Of a DNA stretch of 64,000 bases, positions 45,850 through 55,479 are shown piece after piece. The position numbers and the translations under genes were made by a program. Under the pieces are notes generated by a model that saw nothing but the letters and a program-made list of their open reading frames with translations, was not told where the DNA came from and made no database searches. Origin of the DNA: Zymomonas mobilis. GTDB taxonomy: Bacteria; Pseudomonadota; Alphaproteobacteria; Sphingomonadales; Sphingomonadaceae. The first letter of the stretch is position 1, and each line of letters begins with the position of its first letter. The DNA is taken from positions 1,829,001 through 1,893,000 of the forward strand of contig NZ_VFOF01000001.1 in the NCBI RefSeq assembly GCF_006715975.1. Reading direction: 5' to 3'.

Positions 45850-46758
45850 TCAGAAAGCCTTGAGGATAAAGGGCAAGCGCCCTTCTTTCAAAGAATCTGC
45901 CCCGACAACGCCCGGTTGTCCCGAAGCCAGCAACCAGCGTGATCGCCCTTCAAGCCCGACCGACGTCAAACGCCCCGAAGTTGTATAAGCGCCGGTATCA
46001 ATACCGATACGGTTTACACGGATTTCCGGTTCTGATCGCATGCTGTGGCCATGGACGACAACGACACCATGATCGCGGCGATCTTTCAGAAATTGCCCCC
46101 GAATACGCCGGAGATCATCACTTTTCTGATTTTCGACAGCAATACCCGGTCGAATACCGGCATGAGCGAAGAAATAATCGCCGAATTGCAGATAATCCGG
46201 CAGAGAAAATAAAAATTCGAAATGGGCGGGTGGAATTTTGGCGCGCCATGACATCAGCAATTTATCAGCAAATTCCAAAGTCACATGTTTGGATTTCAGT
46301 TGCAGAGCCGCATTGTCGATTTCGCCCGCAGCAATGCCATAGCTGATCATGGTTTCTCGTCCCCCATAGCGAGAAAGCCAATCGGCCAATTTTTCGGGTG
46401 ATACTTTTCGAGGCGCAGACGAAAAAATTTCGATCATCGCGGTTTCATGATTACCGCCGATAAAATGCCAATGGAAATCAGACGGTTGTGGATTGAGAAA
46501 GAAATCAATCAACCCTTTGGAATCCATACCGCGATCAATATAGTCGCCCAAAAGAACAATATGCGTGCCGCCACGTCCGGCAGAACCACGTAAACCATTA
46601 TCTTCGGTAATTTGTTTTAATAGGACGTCGAAGCGGTCTTTCCGTCCATGCACGTCACCAATCGCATAAAGGCGCATTCCGGCCGGTAAAGTTGGAGCAC
46701 GACCGCCCGCAACCATTTCCCCCATAATATCAATACTATCTTGCCCCCTTTTAGGCAT
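45850..46758 (-). CDS. Serine/threonine-type metallophosphoesterase
   Basis: The 302-residue protein belongs to the calcineurin-like phosphoesterases, close to bacterial PrpA/ApaH-like phosphatases. Metal-binding blocks are YAIGDVHGRKDRF (about residues 31-43), LLGDYIDRG, FIGGNHETAM, AHAGIRPG and VVVHGHSM. Targets may be phosphoproteins or dinucleoside polyphosphates. The ATG at 46758 gives a 28-residue leader before the domain; a methionine at the 28th codon is an alternative start. It is separated by about 105 bp from lepA, on the same strand. Confidence 0.88.
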   Translation of the reverse strand: MPKRGQDSIDIMGEMVAGGRAPTLPAGMRLYAIGDVHGRKDRFDVLLKQITEDNGLRGSAGRGGTHIVLLGDYIDRGMDSKGLIDFFLNPQPSDFHWHFIGGNHETAMIEIFSSAPRKVSPEKLADWLSRYGGRETMISYGIAAGEIDNAALQLKSKHVTLEFADKLLMSWRAKIPPAHFEFLFSLPDYLQFGDYFFAHAGIRPGIAVENQKSDDLRRIRGQFLKDRRDHGVVVVHGHSMRSEPEIRVNRIGIDTGAYTTSGRLTSVGLEGRSRWLLASGQPGVVGADSLKEGRLPFILKAF

Positions 46759-46983
46759 TAGCCTCTCCTCAAGTATTATCCGGCCGAGGCAATGATATCG
46801 TCCCAGTCAACCATCAACAGACGATCAATCTTGTTGCGAGAAAGCCCCCGTTCTCAGCCCACAAATATCTTATGTTAAAAGATGCCGAAGGGAAGCCTTT
46901 GCGAGAATATCGGCCGACCGCTACCACCCTGACATTCATATAATCGGTTTAGTGATAAAAATCACGAAAACTAATCTGAATTT

Positions 46984-49596
46984 TTACAAGTTCGGTGTCA
47001 ACCATCTTCTCGCTATATCGAGTTCAACGCCGCGACGAACCGCATAATCTTCCAATTGGTCTTCACCTATACGGGCAACACCAAAATAACTGGATTGCGG
47101 ATGGCCGAAGTAAAATCCGGAAACGGCGGCGGTTGGCCACATCGCCAAGCTGTCTGTCAGAGTAATATTGATAGAGCGTGTTACGTCCATCATATCAAAA
47201 AGGATCGTTTTTAGACTGTGATCGGGACAGGCTGGATAACCAGGGGCTGGACGGATGCCTTTGTATTTTTCCTGTATCAAAGCGAGATTGTCGCAATCTT
47301 CCTCAGCCGCATAGCCCCAAAGGGTCGTTCGGACATATTGATGCAGCCTTTCAGCCAAGGCTTCAGCGAAGCGATCAGCCAATGCCTTTAACAAGATATC
47401 GCGATAGTCATCATTTTCAGCCCGAAAACGTGCGAGATGGGGTTCAATGCCGTGGCCGGTTGTAAGCGCAAAGCCGCCGATCCAGTCATCTTCTTCTGTG
47501 ATGAAATCGGCGAGGCACATATTGGCGCGATCCGCTCTCTTTGCCATTTGTTGGCGCAGCATCGGGAGACAGATTTCTTTTCCGTTATGGTTCACCAAAA
47601 CATCATCGCCACGACGACGACATGGCCATAATCCGACAACGGCCTGTGCCGTAAGCCATTTTTCTTCGATAATTTGATCAAGCATGGCCTGTGCATCTTG
47701 ATAAAGTGAGCGTGCGGTTTCGCCGACCACTTCGTCATCAAGAATGGCTGGGAAATTACCTGCCAATTCCCATGCACGGAAGAAAGGTGTCCAGTCGATA
47801 TAAGAACGTAATTCAGCCAAATCCCAATCTTTAAATTGGTGAATACCGGCCTGTTTCGGCGCAGGCGGTTTCAGATTAGGATCAATAACAAAGGCATTTT
47901 TGCGGGCTTTTTCAATCGACAGCAGCTGTGATTGTTTGCTGCCCTCTCTCGTTTCCCTGATTTTTTGATATGCCTCGGCGGTATCGGTTACAAATTGGTC
48001 ATGTTGGGTATCGGACAACAAGGCCGAAGCGACACCGACCGAACGGGAGGCATCCAACACATGGATGACGCAACCCGAATAAACGGGATCAATCCGTAAA
48101 GCGGTATGCGCCTTTGAAGTGGTAGCGCCGCCGATCATCAGAGGAATCGTTAATCCGGCACGTTCCATTTCCGTTGCAACGGTAACCATTTCATCCAAGG
48201 AAGGCGTAATCAATCCAGATAGACCGACGATATCGGCATCATGTTCCTTGATTGCTTCAATAATGGTTTCCCATGGCACCATCACGCCAAGATCAATCAC
48301 TTCATAGCCGTTACATTGTAGAACGACGCCGACGATATTTTTGCCGATATCATGCACGTCACCTTTGACGGTTGCCATGATGATACGCCCTTTGGCACGG
48401 GCATTTTTGTCTTTGGCGGCTTCGATATAAGGCAGCAAATGAGCTACGGCTTTTTTCATGACACGGGCGGATTTCACCACCTGAGGCAGGAACATTTTTC
48501 CGCTGCCAAACAGATCTCCGACAACATTCATGCCGTCCATTAAAGGCCCTTCGATCACTTCGATCGGGCGCTCGCTGACTAAACGGGCTTCTTCGGTGTC
48601 TTCAACAATATGGGAATCAATGCCTTTGACCAAAGCATATTCAAGGCGTTTGCGGACTTCATAACTACGCCATTCTTCGGTCTTTTTTTCCTGTTGCCCA
48701 CCATCATGACGGAAATTTTCGGCAAGCGTGATCAGCCGTTCGGTCGAATCTTCTCGACGATCCCAGATGACATCTTCGCAGGCTTCGCGAAGCACCGGAT
48801 CAATAACGTCATAAACATCAAGCTGTCCGGCATTCACAATTCCCATGTCCATACCGGCCTGAACCGTATGGTAGAGAAAAACGCTATGCATGGCTCGGCG
48901 GACAGGCTCATTCCCACGGAAAGAAAAGGACAGATTGGAAACCCCACCCGAAATATGGGTGTGAGGGCAAATCCGTCTAATTTCCTTACAAGCTTCGATG
49001 AAATCAATGGCGTAGCCACGATGTTCGTCGATGCCAGTGGCGACCGCAAAAATATTCGGATCGAAGATGATGTCTTCTGCCGGAAAGCCGATACCCGTCA
49101 GGAGATCATAAGCCCGTTTGCAAATTTCGATTTTGCGATCGCGGGTATCCGCCTGCCCTTTTTCATCGAAGGCCATCACCACAACTGCCGCACCATAGCT
49201 CATGGCGACACGGGCATGATCTAAGAAGATGTCTTCACCTTCTTTCATGCTGATCGAATTGATGATCGGTTTACCGGAGACGCATTGCAGTCCAGCTTCG
49301 ATCACTTCCCAACGGGAGCTATCGACCATGATCGGCAAGCGCGCGATATCAGGTTCAGCCATTAACAGATGCAAAAAGGTAACCATGGCCTCTTTGGCGT
49401 CCAACAGACCTTCGTCCATATTGACATCAATGATCTGCGCACCGTTTTCAACCTGTTGACGCGCGACTTCGACTGCGGTCGCATAATCCCCTGACAAAAT
49501 CAGCTTTTTGAAACGGGCGGAGCCGGTCACATTGGTGCGTTCACCAATATTGAAGAAACGGGCTGCTTTGTTGTTGTCAGCAGAAAGGTCTGTCAC
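46984..49596 (-). CDS. metH: Methionine synthase, cobalamin-dependent: pterin, B12 and activation modules
   Basis: The 870-residue protein contains the C-terminal three modules of MetH. A methyltetrahydrofolate-binding domain (about residues 10-290: [26 protein letters not shown]) precedes the B12 cap and binding domain, with the cobalt-ligand His in [15 protein letters not shown] (near residue 410). The S-adenosylmethionine activation domain (about 590-870) has [13 protein letters not shown] and [11 protein letters not shown]. The homocysteine-binding module is a separate upstream protein, so the enzyme works as two polypeptides. The last gene of the operon, it makes methionine and needs cobalamin. 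Confidence 0.95.
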   Translation of the reverse strand: MTDLSADNNKAARFFNIGERTNVTGSARFKKLILSGDYATAVEVARQQVENGAQIIDVNMDEGLLDAKEAMVTFLHLLMAEPDIARLPIMVDSSRWEVIEAGLQCVSGKPIINSISMKEGEDIFLDHARVAMSYGAAVVVMAFDEKGQADTRDRKIEICKRAYDLLTGIGFPAEDIIFDPNIFAVATGIDEHRGYAIDFIEACKEIRRICPHTHISGGVSNLSFSFRGNEPVRRAMHSVFLYHTVQAGMDMGIVNAGQLDVYDVIDPVLREACEDVIWDRREDSTERLITLAENFRHDGGQQEKKTEEWRSYEVRKRLEYALVKGIDSHIVEDTEEARLVSERPIEVIEGPLMDGMNVVGDLFGSGKMFLPQVVKSARVMKKAVAHLLPYIEAAKDKNARAKGRIIMATVKGDVHDIGKNIVGVVLQCNGYEVIDLGVMVPWETIIEAIKEHDADIVGLSGLITPSLDEMVTVATEMERAGLTIPLMIGGATTSKAHTALRIDPVYSGCVIHVLDASRSVGVASALLSDTQHDQFVTDTAEAYQKIRETREGSKQSQLLSIEKARKNAFVIDPNLKPPAPKQAGIHQFKDWDLAELRSYIDWTPFFRAWELAGNFPAILDDEVVGETARSLYQDAQAMLDQIIEEKWLTAQAVVGLWPCRRRGDDVLVNHNGKEICLPMLRQQMAKRADRANMCLADFITEEDDWIGGFALTTGHGIEPHLARFRAENDDYRDILLKALADRFAEALAERLHQYVRTTLWGYAAEEDCDNLALIQEKYKGIRPAPGYPACPDHSLKTILFDMMDVTRSINITLTDSLAMWPTAAVSGFYFGHPQSSYFGVARIGEDQLEDYAVRRGVELDIARRWLTPNL

Positions 49597-49647
49597 TGTT
49601 ATAATATCCGGAAAATGAAAGGGCAGGCAAAAGGAATTAAACGCGGG

Positions 49648-50706
49648 TTATTCAGCCGGAACGATCATCGGATCAAGTCCGGCGAGACGCATTGCGGGCG
49701 CTAATTCTGCCATTTTTCTGGGAGGATAGCCTTTTACTGCCGTGGCCATAGCAGCGATATGTTCCGGCGTAGAACCACAGCAACCGCCGACGATATTGAC
49801 CATGCCGGTTTGCGCCCATTCTTCGATAAAATGGCCGGTTGTTTCCGGCATTTCATCATATTGGCCAAGATCGTTTGGCAAGCCTGCATTTGGGTAGGCC
49901 ATCAGCAGGGTATCCGCCAAACCGGAAAGCGTTTTGACATGAGAGCGGAGCTTGTCCGCACCAAAGGAGCAGTTAAGACCGATGGTTAACGGATTGGCAT
50001 GACGCACCGAATACCAGAAGGCTTCAATCGAATGGCCGGAAAGATTGCGTCCCGACATATCGGTGATGGTCATCGAAATCATCATCGGAATTTCGCGTTG
50101 TAGACGCTGGCTTTCTTGCATCACAGCCATGATGCCTGCTTTGGCATTCAAGGTATCAAAAATCGTTTCGATAAGGATGAAATCCGCACCGCCTTCCATC
50201 AAACCGGCGATTTGATGGGCGTAAACGTCTTTTAAAGTATCAAAATCAATCGCCCGATATCCCGGATCATTAACGTCAGGCGATAAAGACAAGGTTTTAT
50301 TGGTGGGGCCAACTGCTCCGGCGACGAAGCGAGGGCGACCGTCTTTGGCCTGATATTCATCAGCAGCTTTTCTAGCAATCGCCGCCGCCTGCCGGTTCAT
50401 TTCGGTTACCAGAGCTTCTGCCTTGTAATCAGATTGGCTGATTTTATTGGCATTAAAGCTGTTAGTCGAAACCATATCAGAACCGGCATCAAGATAGGCA
50501 CGGGTGATGGCATCAATAACGTCAGGGCGGGTCAAAACCAGAAGGTCATTATTCCCTTTTTGGTCATGATCTAGCTTGTAATCGCCCCGATAAGCGGCCT
50601 CATCGAGATTATAGCGTTGAATCATGGTGCCAAAAGCACCGTCCGTCAGCAAAATGCGCTTGCTTGCTTCTTCCCGCAGACGTTGTGCTGCTGCACTTTT
50701 TTTCAT
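49648..50706 (-). CDS. metH: Methionine synthase, homocysteine-binding module
   Basis: The 352-residue protein is the stand-alone homocysteine S-methyltransferase barrel of MetH. It starts the fold with LLTDGAFGTMIQRYNLDE (about residues 19-36) and keeps the three zinc cysteines, one in GLNCSFGAD and two in GGCCGSTPEHI. It supplies zinc-activated homocysteine to the B12-containing partner encoded 51 bp downstream. The split fits what I know of alphaproteobacterial MetH. AGGG lies 9 bp before the ATG. Confidence 0.94.
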   Translation of the reverse strand: MKKSAAAQRLREEASKRILLTDGAFGTMIQRYNLDEAAYRGDYKLDHDQKGNNDLLVLTRPDVIDAITRAYLDAGSDMVSTNSFNANKISQSDYKAEALVTEMNRQAAAIARKAADEYQAKDGRPRFVAGAVGPTNKTLSLSPDVNDPGYRAIDFDTLKDVYAHQIAGLMEGGADFILIETIFDTLNAKAGIMAVMQESQRLQREIPMMISMTITDMSGRNLSGHSIEAFWYSVRHANPLTIGLNCSFGADKLRSHVKTLSGLADTLLMAYPNAGLPNDLGQYDEMPETTGHFIEEWAQTGMVNIVGGCCGSTPEHIAAMATAVKGYPPRKMAELAPAMRLAGLDPMIVPAE

Positions 50707-50772
50707 GGCTTTTATCCCTTTTAACCGCTTTGATTAGCTAGATAGCCATTGTTCTTCGAACTGTCATCACTT

Positions 50773-51678
50773 TCAAAGAGCGGGCTGCCTACCAAGCAAC
50801 CGACAAAGTGCGGACGTAATTTTAGCCCGATTCATGGTGTAAAAATGGAAAGACTCGACGCCTTCTTTTGCAAGTTGGCTACACAGGTCGGAAACAACCG
50901 CCATCGAAACCATCTGTTTGACGGAAGGTTCGTCTTGATCGAGACTGGCCATCAGATGATCCAGCTTTTCAGGTATCGCAATACCACAGCTAAGCGCCAT
51001 ACGCTTTAAGCCGCTGATATTAGAAGTCGGCATGATGCCCGGTAGAATTTCAGCGGTGATACCAGCGGCGACCACCCGATCACGAAAGCGCAAGAAGGCT
51101 TCTGGTGAAAGGAAAAATTGGCTGATTGCGCGCGTGGCTCCGGCATCGAATTTGCGTTTTAAAAAGTCGATATCGGCTTCTGGGCTGAGCGCTTGCGGAT
51201 GTGTTTCGGGGTAACAGGCCACCGATATTTCAAAATCGGCAATCCGTTTCAGACCCTCGACCAACTCGATAGCATTGGCATAACCATCGGGATGTGCCTG
51301 AAAACGCTCTCCACCGGGAGGATCGCCCCTTAACGCAACGATATGGCGGATGCCGGCATTCCAGTAATCCCGTGCAATATCGTCGATTTCGTCACGGCTG
51401 GCATTGACGCAGGTCAGATGCGCGACCGCAGGAATAGTCGTTTCCCGAGCGATACGGGTGACCGTCGCCCGCGTTCTTTCGCGGGTTGATCCCCCTGCCC
51501 CATAGGTAACAGACATGAAGCGCGGTTTAAGCGGTGCCAAACGTTCGACCGATTGCCATAAAAGCTTGTCGGATTCTTCATTTTTAGGCGGGAAGAACTC
51601 AAAAGAAATATGGGGTTCTTTATCACCCAGAAAAGGCACTGTGGCAAAATCCGGATTTTCTTTAAGTATCCTATCCAT
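50773..51678 (-). CDS. metF: 5,10-Methylenetetrahydrofolate reductase
   Basis: The 301-residue flavoenzyme reduces methylene-THF to methyl-THF, the methyl donor of MetH. Recognisable blocks are ISFEFFPPKNEESDKLLW (with the catalytic Glu), FMSVTYGAGGSTRERT, HLTCVNASRDE, ALRGDPPGG and ISQFFLSPEAFLRFRD. It starts 5 bp after the ArsR-methyltransferase gene and precedes metH-N by 66 bp, forming a methyl-cycle operon. Confidence 0.96.
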   Translation of the reverse strand: MDRILKENPDFATVPFLGDKEPHISFEFFPPKNEESDKLLWQSVERLAPLKPRFMSVTYGAGGSTRERTRATVTRIARETTIPAVAHLTCVNASRDEIDDIARDYWNAGIRHIVALRGDPPGGERFQAHPDGYANAIELVEGLKRIADFEISVACYPETHPQALSPEADIDFLKRKFDAGATRAISQFFLSPEAFLRFRDRVVAAGITAEILPGIMPTSNISGLKRMALSCGIAIPEKLDHLMASLDQDEPSVKQMVSMAVVSDLCSQLAKEGVESFHFYTMNRAKITSALCRLLGRQPAL

Positions 51679-51683
51679 GTAAT

Positions 51684-52628
51684 TCAGCTCTTTCGTGAAA
51701 GATTATCCGAACGCGTTGCCAGCCATAACTTAACCGTCAAGCTGCCCCCCTTTAACTGTTCGATTTGTTTAGTCTCAAGGCCAGAAGCCAAAAACCATTC
51801 GTTGATTTGTTCGTCCGAAAAACCAAGGCGGGCATGGGCATTGTTGATACGGAGTTCTTCTTTGTCATGAGATGCGAAATCAATAATCAACAAATGCCCG
51901 TTTTTATCGAGAACCCTTGTTGCCTCCTCTATCGCGAGGGCAGGCTGTTGGGCATAATGCAAGACCTGATGTAAAATGACCCAGTCAGCCGTTTGCTCTT
52001 CCAAAGGCAAGGCATACATGTCACCCTGACAAAGGCTGGTCGGGGGTAAATTTTTGCCTGTCAATTTGGTGCGGGCGATCCGAAGCATTTCAGGGCTGCG
52101 ATCAAGGCCGATCATCTTTTCGGCTTTTGATCCAAGCAATTCCAACATGCGTCCTGTGCCGGTGCCTATATCAACCAATCGTCCGATTTTCCGATTACCG
52201 ACCATAGCCAGTATCGCCTGTTCGACTTCGGATTCAGCGATATGCATCGAGCGAATCGTATCCCATTCCAAGGCATGGGCTTCGAAATAGCGGGAAGCGG
52301 CAGCTGCCCGATCAAGCAAGACCGCCTTTAAGCGTGCCTGATCGGTATTGCGCCAAGATTTTTCTTGATCCCAGATATCCAGCGCAGAAAAAAGCGGTTT
52401 AAGGCGCTCTTTTTTTCCAAGGTGAAGAAAAACCCAGCTGCCTTCCTTCCGTCGGACGACCAGACCGGCATCAACCAAAACTTTTACATGACGAGAGACT
52501 CGGGGTTGGCTTTGCCCTAATATTTGGGCTATTTCCCCAATGGATAATTCCATTTCATGCAATAACAATAAAATACGTATGCGCGTCGAATCCGTTAAAG
52601 CACGAAAAATCGCCAGTAAATCATCCAT
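51684..52628 (-). CDS. ArsR-family regulator fused to a SAM-dependent methyltransferase domain (SahR-like)
   Basis: The 314-residue protein has an N-terminal ArsR winged helix (about residues 5-85: MELSIGEIAQILGQSQPRVS, RHVKVLVDAGLVVRRKEG) without obvious metal-binding cysteines, and a C-terminal class I methyltransferase-like domain (about 120-300) with the SAM motif VDIGTGTGRMLELLG. It leads the operon with metF and both metH parts. ArsR-type SahR regulators are known to repress methionine-cycle genes and to sense S-adenosylhomocysteine in proteobacteria; by context this is likely the same function, with the fused domain as a possible SAH/SAM sensor. Whether it also methylates is unknown. 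Confidence 0.85.
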   Translation of the reverse strand: MDDLLAIFRALTDSTRIRILLLLHEMELSIGEIAQILGQSQPRVSRHVKVLVDAGLVVRRKEGSWVFLHLGKKERLKPLFSALDIWDQEKSWRNTDQARLKAVLLDRAAAASRYFEAHALEWDTIRSMHIAESEVEQAILAMVGNRKIGRLVDIGTGTGRMLELLGSKAEKMIGLDRSPEMLRIARTKLTGKNLPPTSLCQGDMYALPLEEQTADWVILHQVLHYAQQPALAIEEATRVLDKNGHLLIIDFASHDKEELRINNAHARLGFSDEQINEWFLASGLETKQIEQLKGGSLTVKLWLATRSDNLSRKS

Positions 52629-52796
52629 AAATGTTGATGGCCTTTTCTACCCTGTTATCATTTTGTTACTTTTAACTTTTTGAAAATATAATAATAGGAA
52701 CTGTCACTTTGATAGAAATCTAAGAAACCGTTTCCTTTTGCTTGATTTGTCGGAGAAACGCTGGATATGGATCATTTCCAATGATTAATTCAAGAT

Positions 52797-52812
52797 ATAA
52801 AGATATCTTTAT
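52797..52812. promoter_or_regulatory. Candidate operator of the ArsR-methyltransferase/metF/metH operon
   Basis: ATAAAGATATCTTTAT is a perfect 16-bp palindrome in the divergent interval, about 170 bp before the regulator start and 70 bp before the mlaA start. A partial third half-site (AAGATAT) lies directly upstream at 52792-52798. It is the strongest symmetric element here and a good candidate site for the regulator; binding is inferred. Confidence 0.55.
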
Positions 52813-52882
52813 GAGGATAATCGTTGATACTAATAAAAGTCAACGACTTGTGTAATTGTTTTTGCTATGGCACCGGTTTGTG

Positions 52883-53908
52883 ATGATTGCGCCAAAATAT
52901 CTTCTTAGGCCCAGCCTTGTTTCTCTGTCCGCGCTCGCCCTTTTGGGCGGTTGTACCATTACGCCTGGTACAGATTCCCTTGCCCAGAAAGATCCTCTGG
53001 AAAAATTTAACCGCAAGGTTTGGATGGTAAACACCAAGGCGGATAAATGGGTGATGCAGCCGGTAGCTAAATATTATAACCGGAAAGTGCCCGAGCCGGT
53101 TCGTAAAGCTGTTATCCGCATCTTTGCCAATCTTGAAGAGCCTTTTAACGCCATTAACAACCTATTGCAGGGGAAACCCTATCTGGCAGGTAAGAATATC
53201 GCCCGTTTGGCTATTAATTCAACGGTCGGTATTGGAGGTATTCGCGATCCAGCTACCAAGGTAGGTGTGGTTTCTACCGTTGAAGATTTCGGTCAAACCA
53301 TGGGACGTTGGGGCATGAATGGTGGCCCTTATTTCGTCTTGCCTTTCATGGGGCCGACAACCATGCGGGATGCGATTGGCACCGGTATTGCCCAATGGGT
53401 TGACCCCTTTAGCTATTGTGTCCGCGAATGTCATTTCGTTCCCAATGCGGCGACTTATGCCATTGGTATCGTCAGCGTTGTTAAAATGCGGGCGCAAGTG
53501 GCGGAATCTGGCGCAGATTCTTTTCTGGAAAGCAGTCTTGATCCTTATGCGGCTGCCCGTTCGGCTTATTTGCAGCATCGCCATGCTCAAATTCTGGATC
53601 AGGATGCAGCAGGCAATAAATCGAGCAATGCTTCTATAACCGATGCCGATTTGAGTGGCAGCGGATTGGATGATCCTTCATCCTCTTCAACAGGTGATCC
53701 TGCATTGGATAATGCGGTCGCTGATTTGGAATCCAAGGCCAATAACAAGACCCCAGATCAGACAAGTCAGACTGTTACACCAAAAGATGCAGCCGCAGCA
53801 GCCACGCCCAAAACGATAGAAAATAATAGTTCACCAGCAGCACCCCAAGAACAAAATCCCCTGTCTTCTTCCAAAGAGAATCCGAAGCCGAATAAAATCG
53901 GCCAATAA
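52883..53908 (+). CDS. mlaA: MlaA (VacJ) family outer-membrane lipoprotein
   Basis: The product is 341 residues, with a lipoprotein signal ending in LLGGC (Cys24), then the MlaA/VacJ domain (about residues 40-235: DPLEKFNRKVWMVNTKADKW, INSTVGIGGIRDPA, EDFGQTMGRWGMNGGPYFVLPFMGP). MlaA sits in the outer membrane and starts retrograde phospholipid transport. The C-terminal 100 residues are low-complexity Ser/Asn/Pro/Ala and unlike the E. coli protein. Several in-frame starts exist (TTG 52856, GTG 52880); ATG 52883 gives a clean lipoprotein signal. No other mla genes are adjacent. Confidence 0.9.
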   Translation: MIAPKYLLRPSLVSLSALALLGGCTITPGTDSLAQKDPLEKFNRKVWMVNTKADKWVMQPVAKYYNRKVPEPVRKAVIRIFANLEEPFNAINNLLQGKPYLAGKNIARLAINSTVGIGGIRDPATKVGVVSTVEDFGQTMGRWGMNGGPYFVLPFMGPTTMRDAIGTGIAQWVDPFSYCVRECHFVPNAATYAIGIVSVVKMRAQVAESGADSFLESSLDPYAAARSAYLQHRHAQILDQDAAGNKSSNASITDADLSGSGLDDPSSSSTGDPALDNAVADLESKANNKTPDQTSQTVTPKDAAAAATPKTIENNSSPAAPQEQNPLSSSKENPKPNKIGQ

Positions 53909-53941
53909 GTCGGGATAAAAAGACATCTATTGTCTCCCGAC
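53909..53941 (+). terminator. Hairpin directly after mlaA
   Basis: Arms GTCGGGA/TCCCGAC with an inner AGACA/TGTCT stem form a good hairpin starting at the base after the mlaA stop codon, but no T-run follows. It is probably a message-end stabiliser or weak terminator. Confidence 0.45.
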
Positions 53942-55047
53942 AAATCGGAAACTAACCGGAATTAGAGGTGCTTTGCTCTTGGTGATAGGACTTATCTGCC
54001 GGATTTTTTAGGTTTGGGACGAAGGCAACCTTGGCGAAAGGCATATTCTCATTTCAACAAACCCGCAGGTTGCCTTCCCTACATATGGGCTGAGGATATA
54101 AATGATGGCACGGCGAATGAAGGTCAGTTGAGAGCAGAAAGCCAATAGGTTTCCTGCTGAGAGCAGAAGGACAGGATATCAGCGGCAAAAATGAGGGTAG
54201 GTCGAGATTCGGTTCAATGAAAGCCATACGGCAAGGGCGGCTTTAAAAAACGACGGAAGCCTCTAATTACAACAAATACAGGTATTTTTGATGCAATATA
54301 TTTCTAATAAATCGATGCTTTATTAAAAACGAAAAATAAATCTTATGGCGTCAAGATATCGGCGGCAAAGGACAGCCGCTTTATTCATTATATATTATCT
54401 ATCCTTTTTTTATATTCATATTTCTTAATTAAAGGTCATATTACAGCAAGAAACAGCTTGTTTATCGTCATATAAAATTATTAATCTTCCTACAAAATAA
54501 GCGCATAATTTTAAAAATCTTATTATTTTTACATCTTGTAATTTTAAATATTAGTAAGAAATTTATCTTAAATTCAAATATTTTCAGAGCACTTGCATAA
54601 TATGTACCAATAATAAAAAATGAAAACCATAAATAAAAATAATAAAAAGTATCCATTACCAAAATATTATTTTTATATATTTCAAAAAAGCACAAAAAAC
54701 GGAATAAATGAAAATATTTTGTATTTTAATGATATTTATTTGTTATTTTAAAACTTTCGCATATTATTTTATAAAGAAAAAATGGGGCATCTAAATCATT
54801 TTTGATATTTATAAGCCCGATTAAAATATCAGAAAAAAGATTGACCCTTTCATAAGAAAATATAGTAAGTATATTTGATTTCAGCTTGGTTCCCGATAGC
54901 CTATAATGGCTTTTTCATTGCGGAAACCTATAGTTTTCGTTAAAGAGCGAAATGCAGGTTTCTACAGGAAACAGGCTGAATAAATAAAATAAACACAATA
55001 TAGTGCTTTTTTCAGGTTTGCATTACATTCAAAAGGTTAGCCTTATT
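53942..55047. other. 1.1-kb non-coding region with inverted and direct repeats
   Basis: No credible gene is present. The first 320 bp are less AT-rich and contain a perfect 11-bp inverted repeat GAAGGCAACCT (54021-54031)/AGGTTGCCTTC (54067-54077), two TGAGAGCAGAA direct copies (about 54127 and 54161), and two near-identical GATATCxGCGGCAAA copies (about 54175 and 54355). The remainder to 55000 is extremely AT-rich; a 75-codon minus-strand frame at 54468-54695 has chance-like composition. The pattern may mark a decayed gene or RNA. Confidence 0.5.
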
Positions 55048-55302
55048 ATGAAGAAGATTATCGCCCTGTCACTCGTTGCTGCTGCTTCTATCGGTCTGTC
55101 AGCTTGCTCGAAGCCTGCCAATGAAACAGCTACTGAAAACAGCAGTGTCGTCATCGACACCAATGGCGCTGATAACGAAGCCATCTTGGACACCAACGCA
55201 GCCGACAACGCTGCTGTTGACAATGCGGTAGTTGAAAATGGCGTTGCCAACTCCACCAGCGTTCACGTCACCAAGACGAAAACCACCAAAACCGAAAAAT
55301 AA
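55048..55302 (+). CDS. Small acidic lipoprotein
   Basis: The 84-residue protein has a lipoprotein signal (MKKIIALSLVAAASIGLSAC, Cys20). The mature part is made of short acidic repeats rich in Asn, Asp, Ala and Val (DTNGADNEA, DTNAADNAA, DNAVVENG) and ends in a Lys/Thr-rich tail. No family recognised; such proteins sit in the envelope. An open extension to 55003 exists, but the ATG at 55048 starts a clean signal peptide. It is followed by a strong terminator and then by a second small lipoprotein gene. Confidence 0.75.
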   Translation: MKKIIALSLVAAASIGLSACSKPANETATENSSVVIDTNGADNEAILDTNAADNAAVDNAVVENGVANSTSVHVTKTKTTKTEK

Positions 55303-55341
55303 TTTTTTCGTAATAGCGCGGTTCATCCCGCTGCTGTTTTC

Positions 55342-55375
55342 AAAAAAGGCCGTTTTTCAGGAAACGGCCTTTTTT
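55342..55375 (+). terminator. Terminator of the small lipoprotein gene
   Basis: A perfect 14-bp stem (AAAAAAGGCCGTTT / AAACGGCCTTTTTT) encloses a 6-nt loop, about 40 bp after the stop. Confidence 0.88.
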
Positions 55376-55479
55376 TGTACCCTTTTTGGGTAAAACTCCT
55401 AAAACTCTTTCTATTCACCGCCTTTTTGTTGCGATGGCGGAATATTTCGTGGAACATAGATTCTCCAGAAAGGAGAAAT

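Noticed and set aside
48610-49224. A 204-codon open frame on the plus strand antisense to metH
   Set aside because: It lies fully inside the strongly supported metH coding region, has no ribosome-binding site or family features and is explained by codon bias on the opposite strand.
52629-52882. Possible SAM or cobalamin riboswitch before the metF-metH operon
   Set aside because: I could not find the conserved SAM-II, SAM-I or B12-box sequences on the minus strand; a protein operator is the simpler explanation.
54468-54695. A 75-codon minus-strand frame in the AT-rich gap after mlaA
   Set aside because: Its translation is almost only Ile, Phe, Lys, Asn and Tyr, as expected from 80 percent AT DNA, and no ribosome-binding site precedes it.
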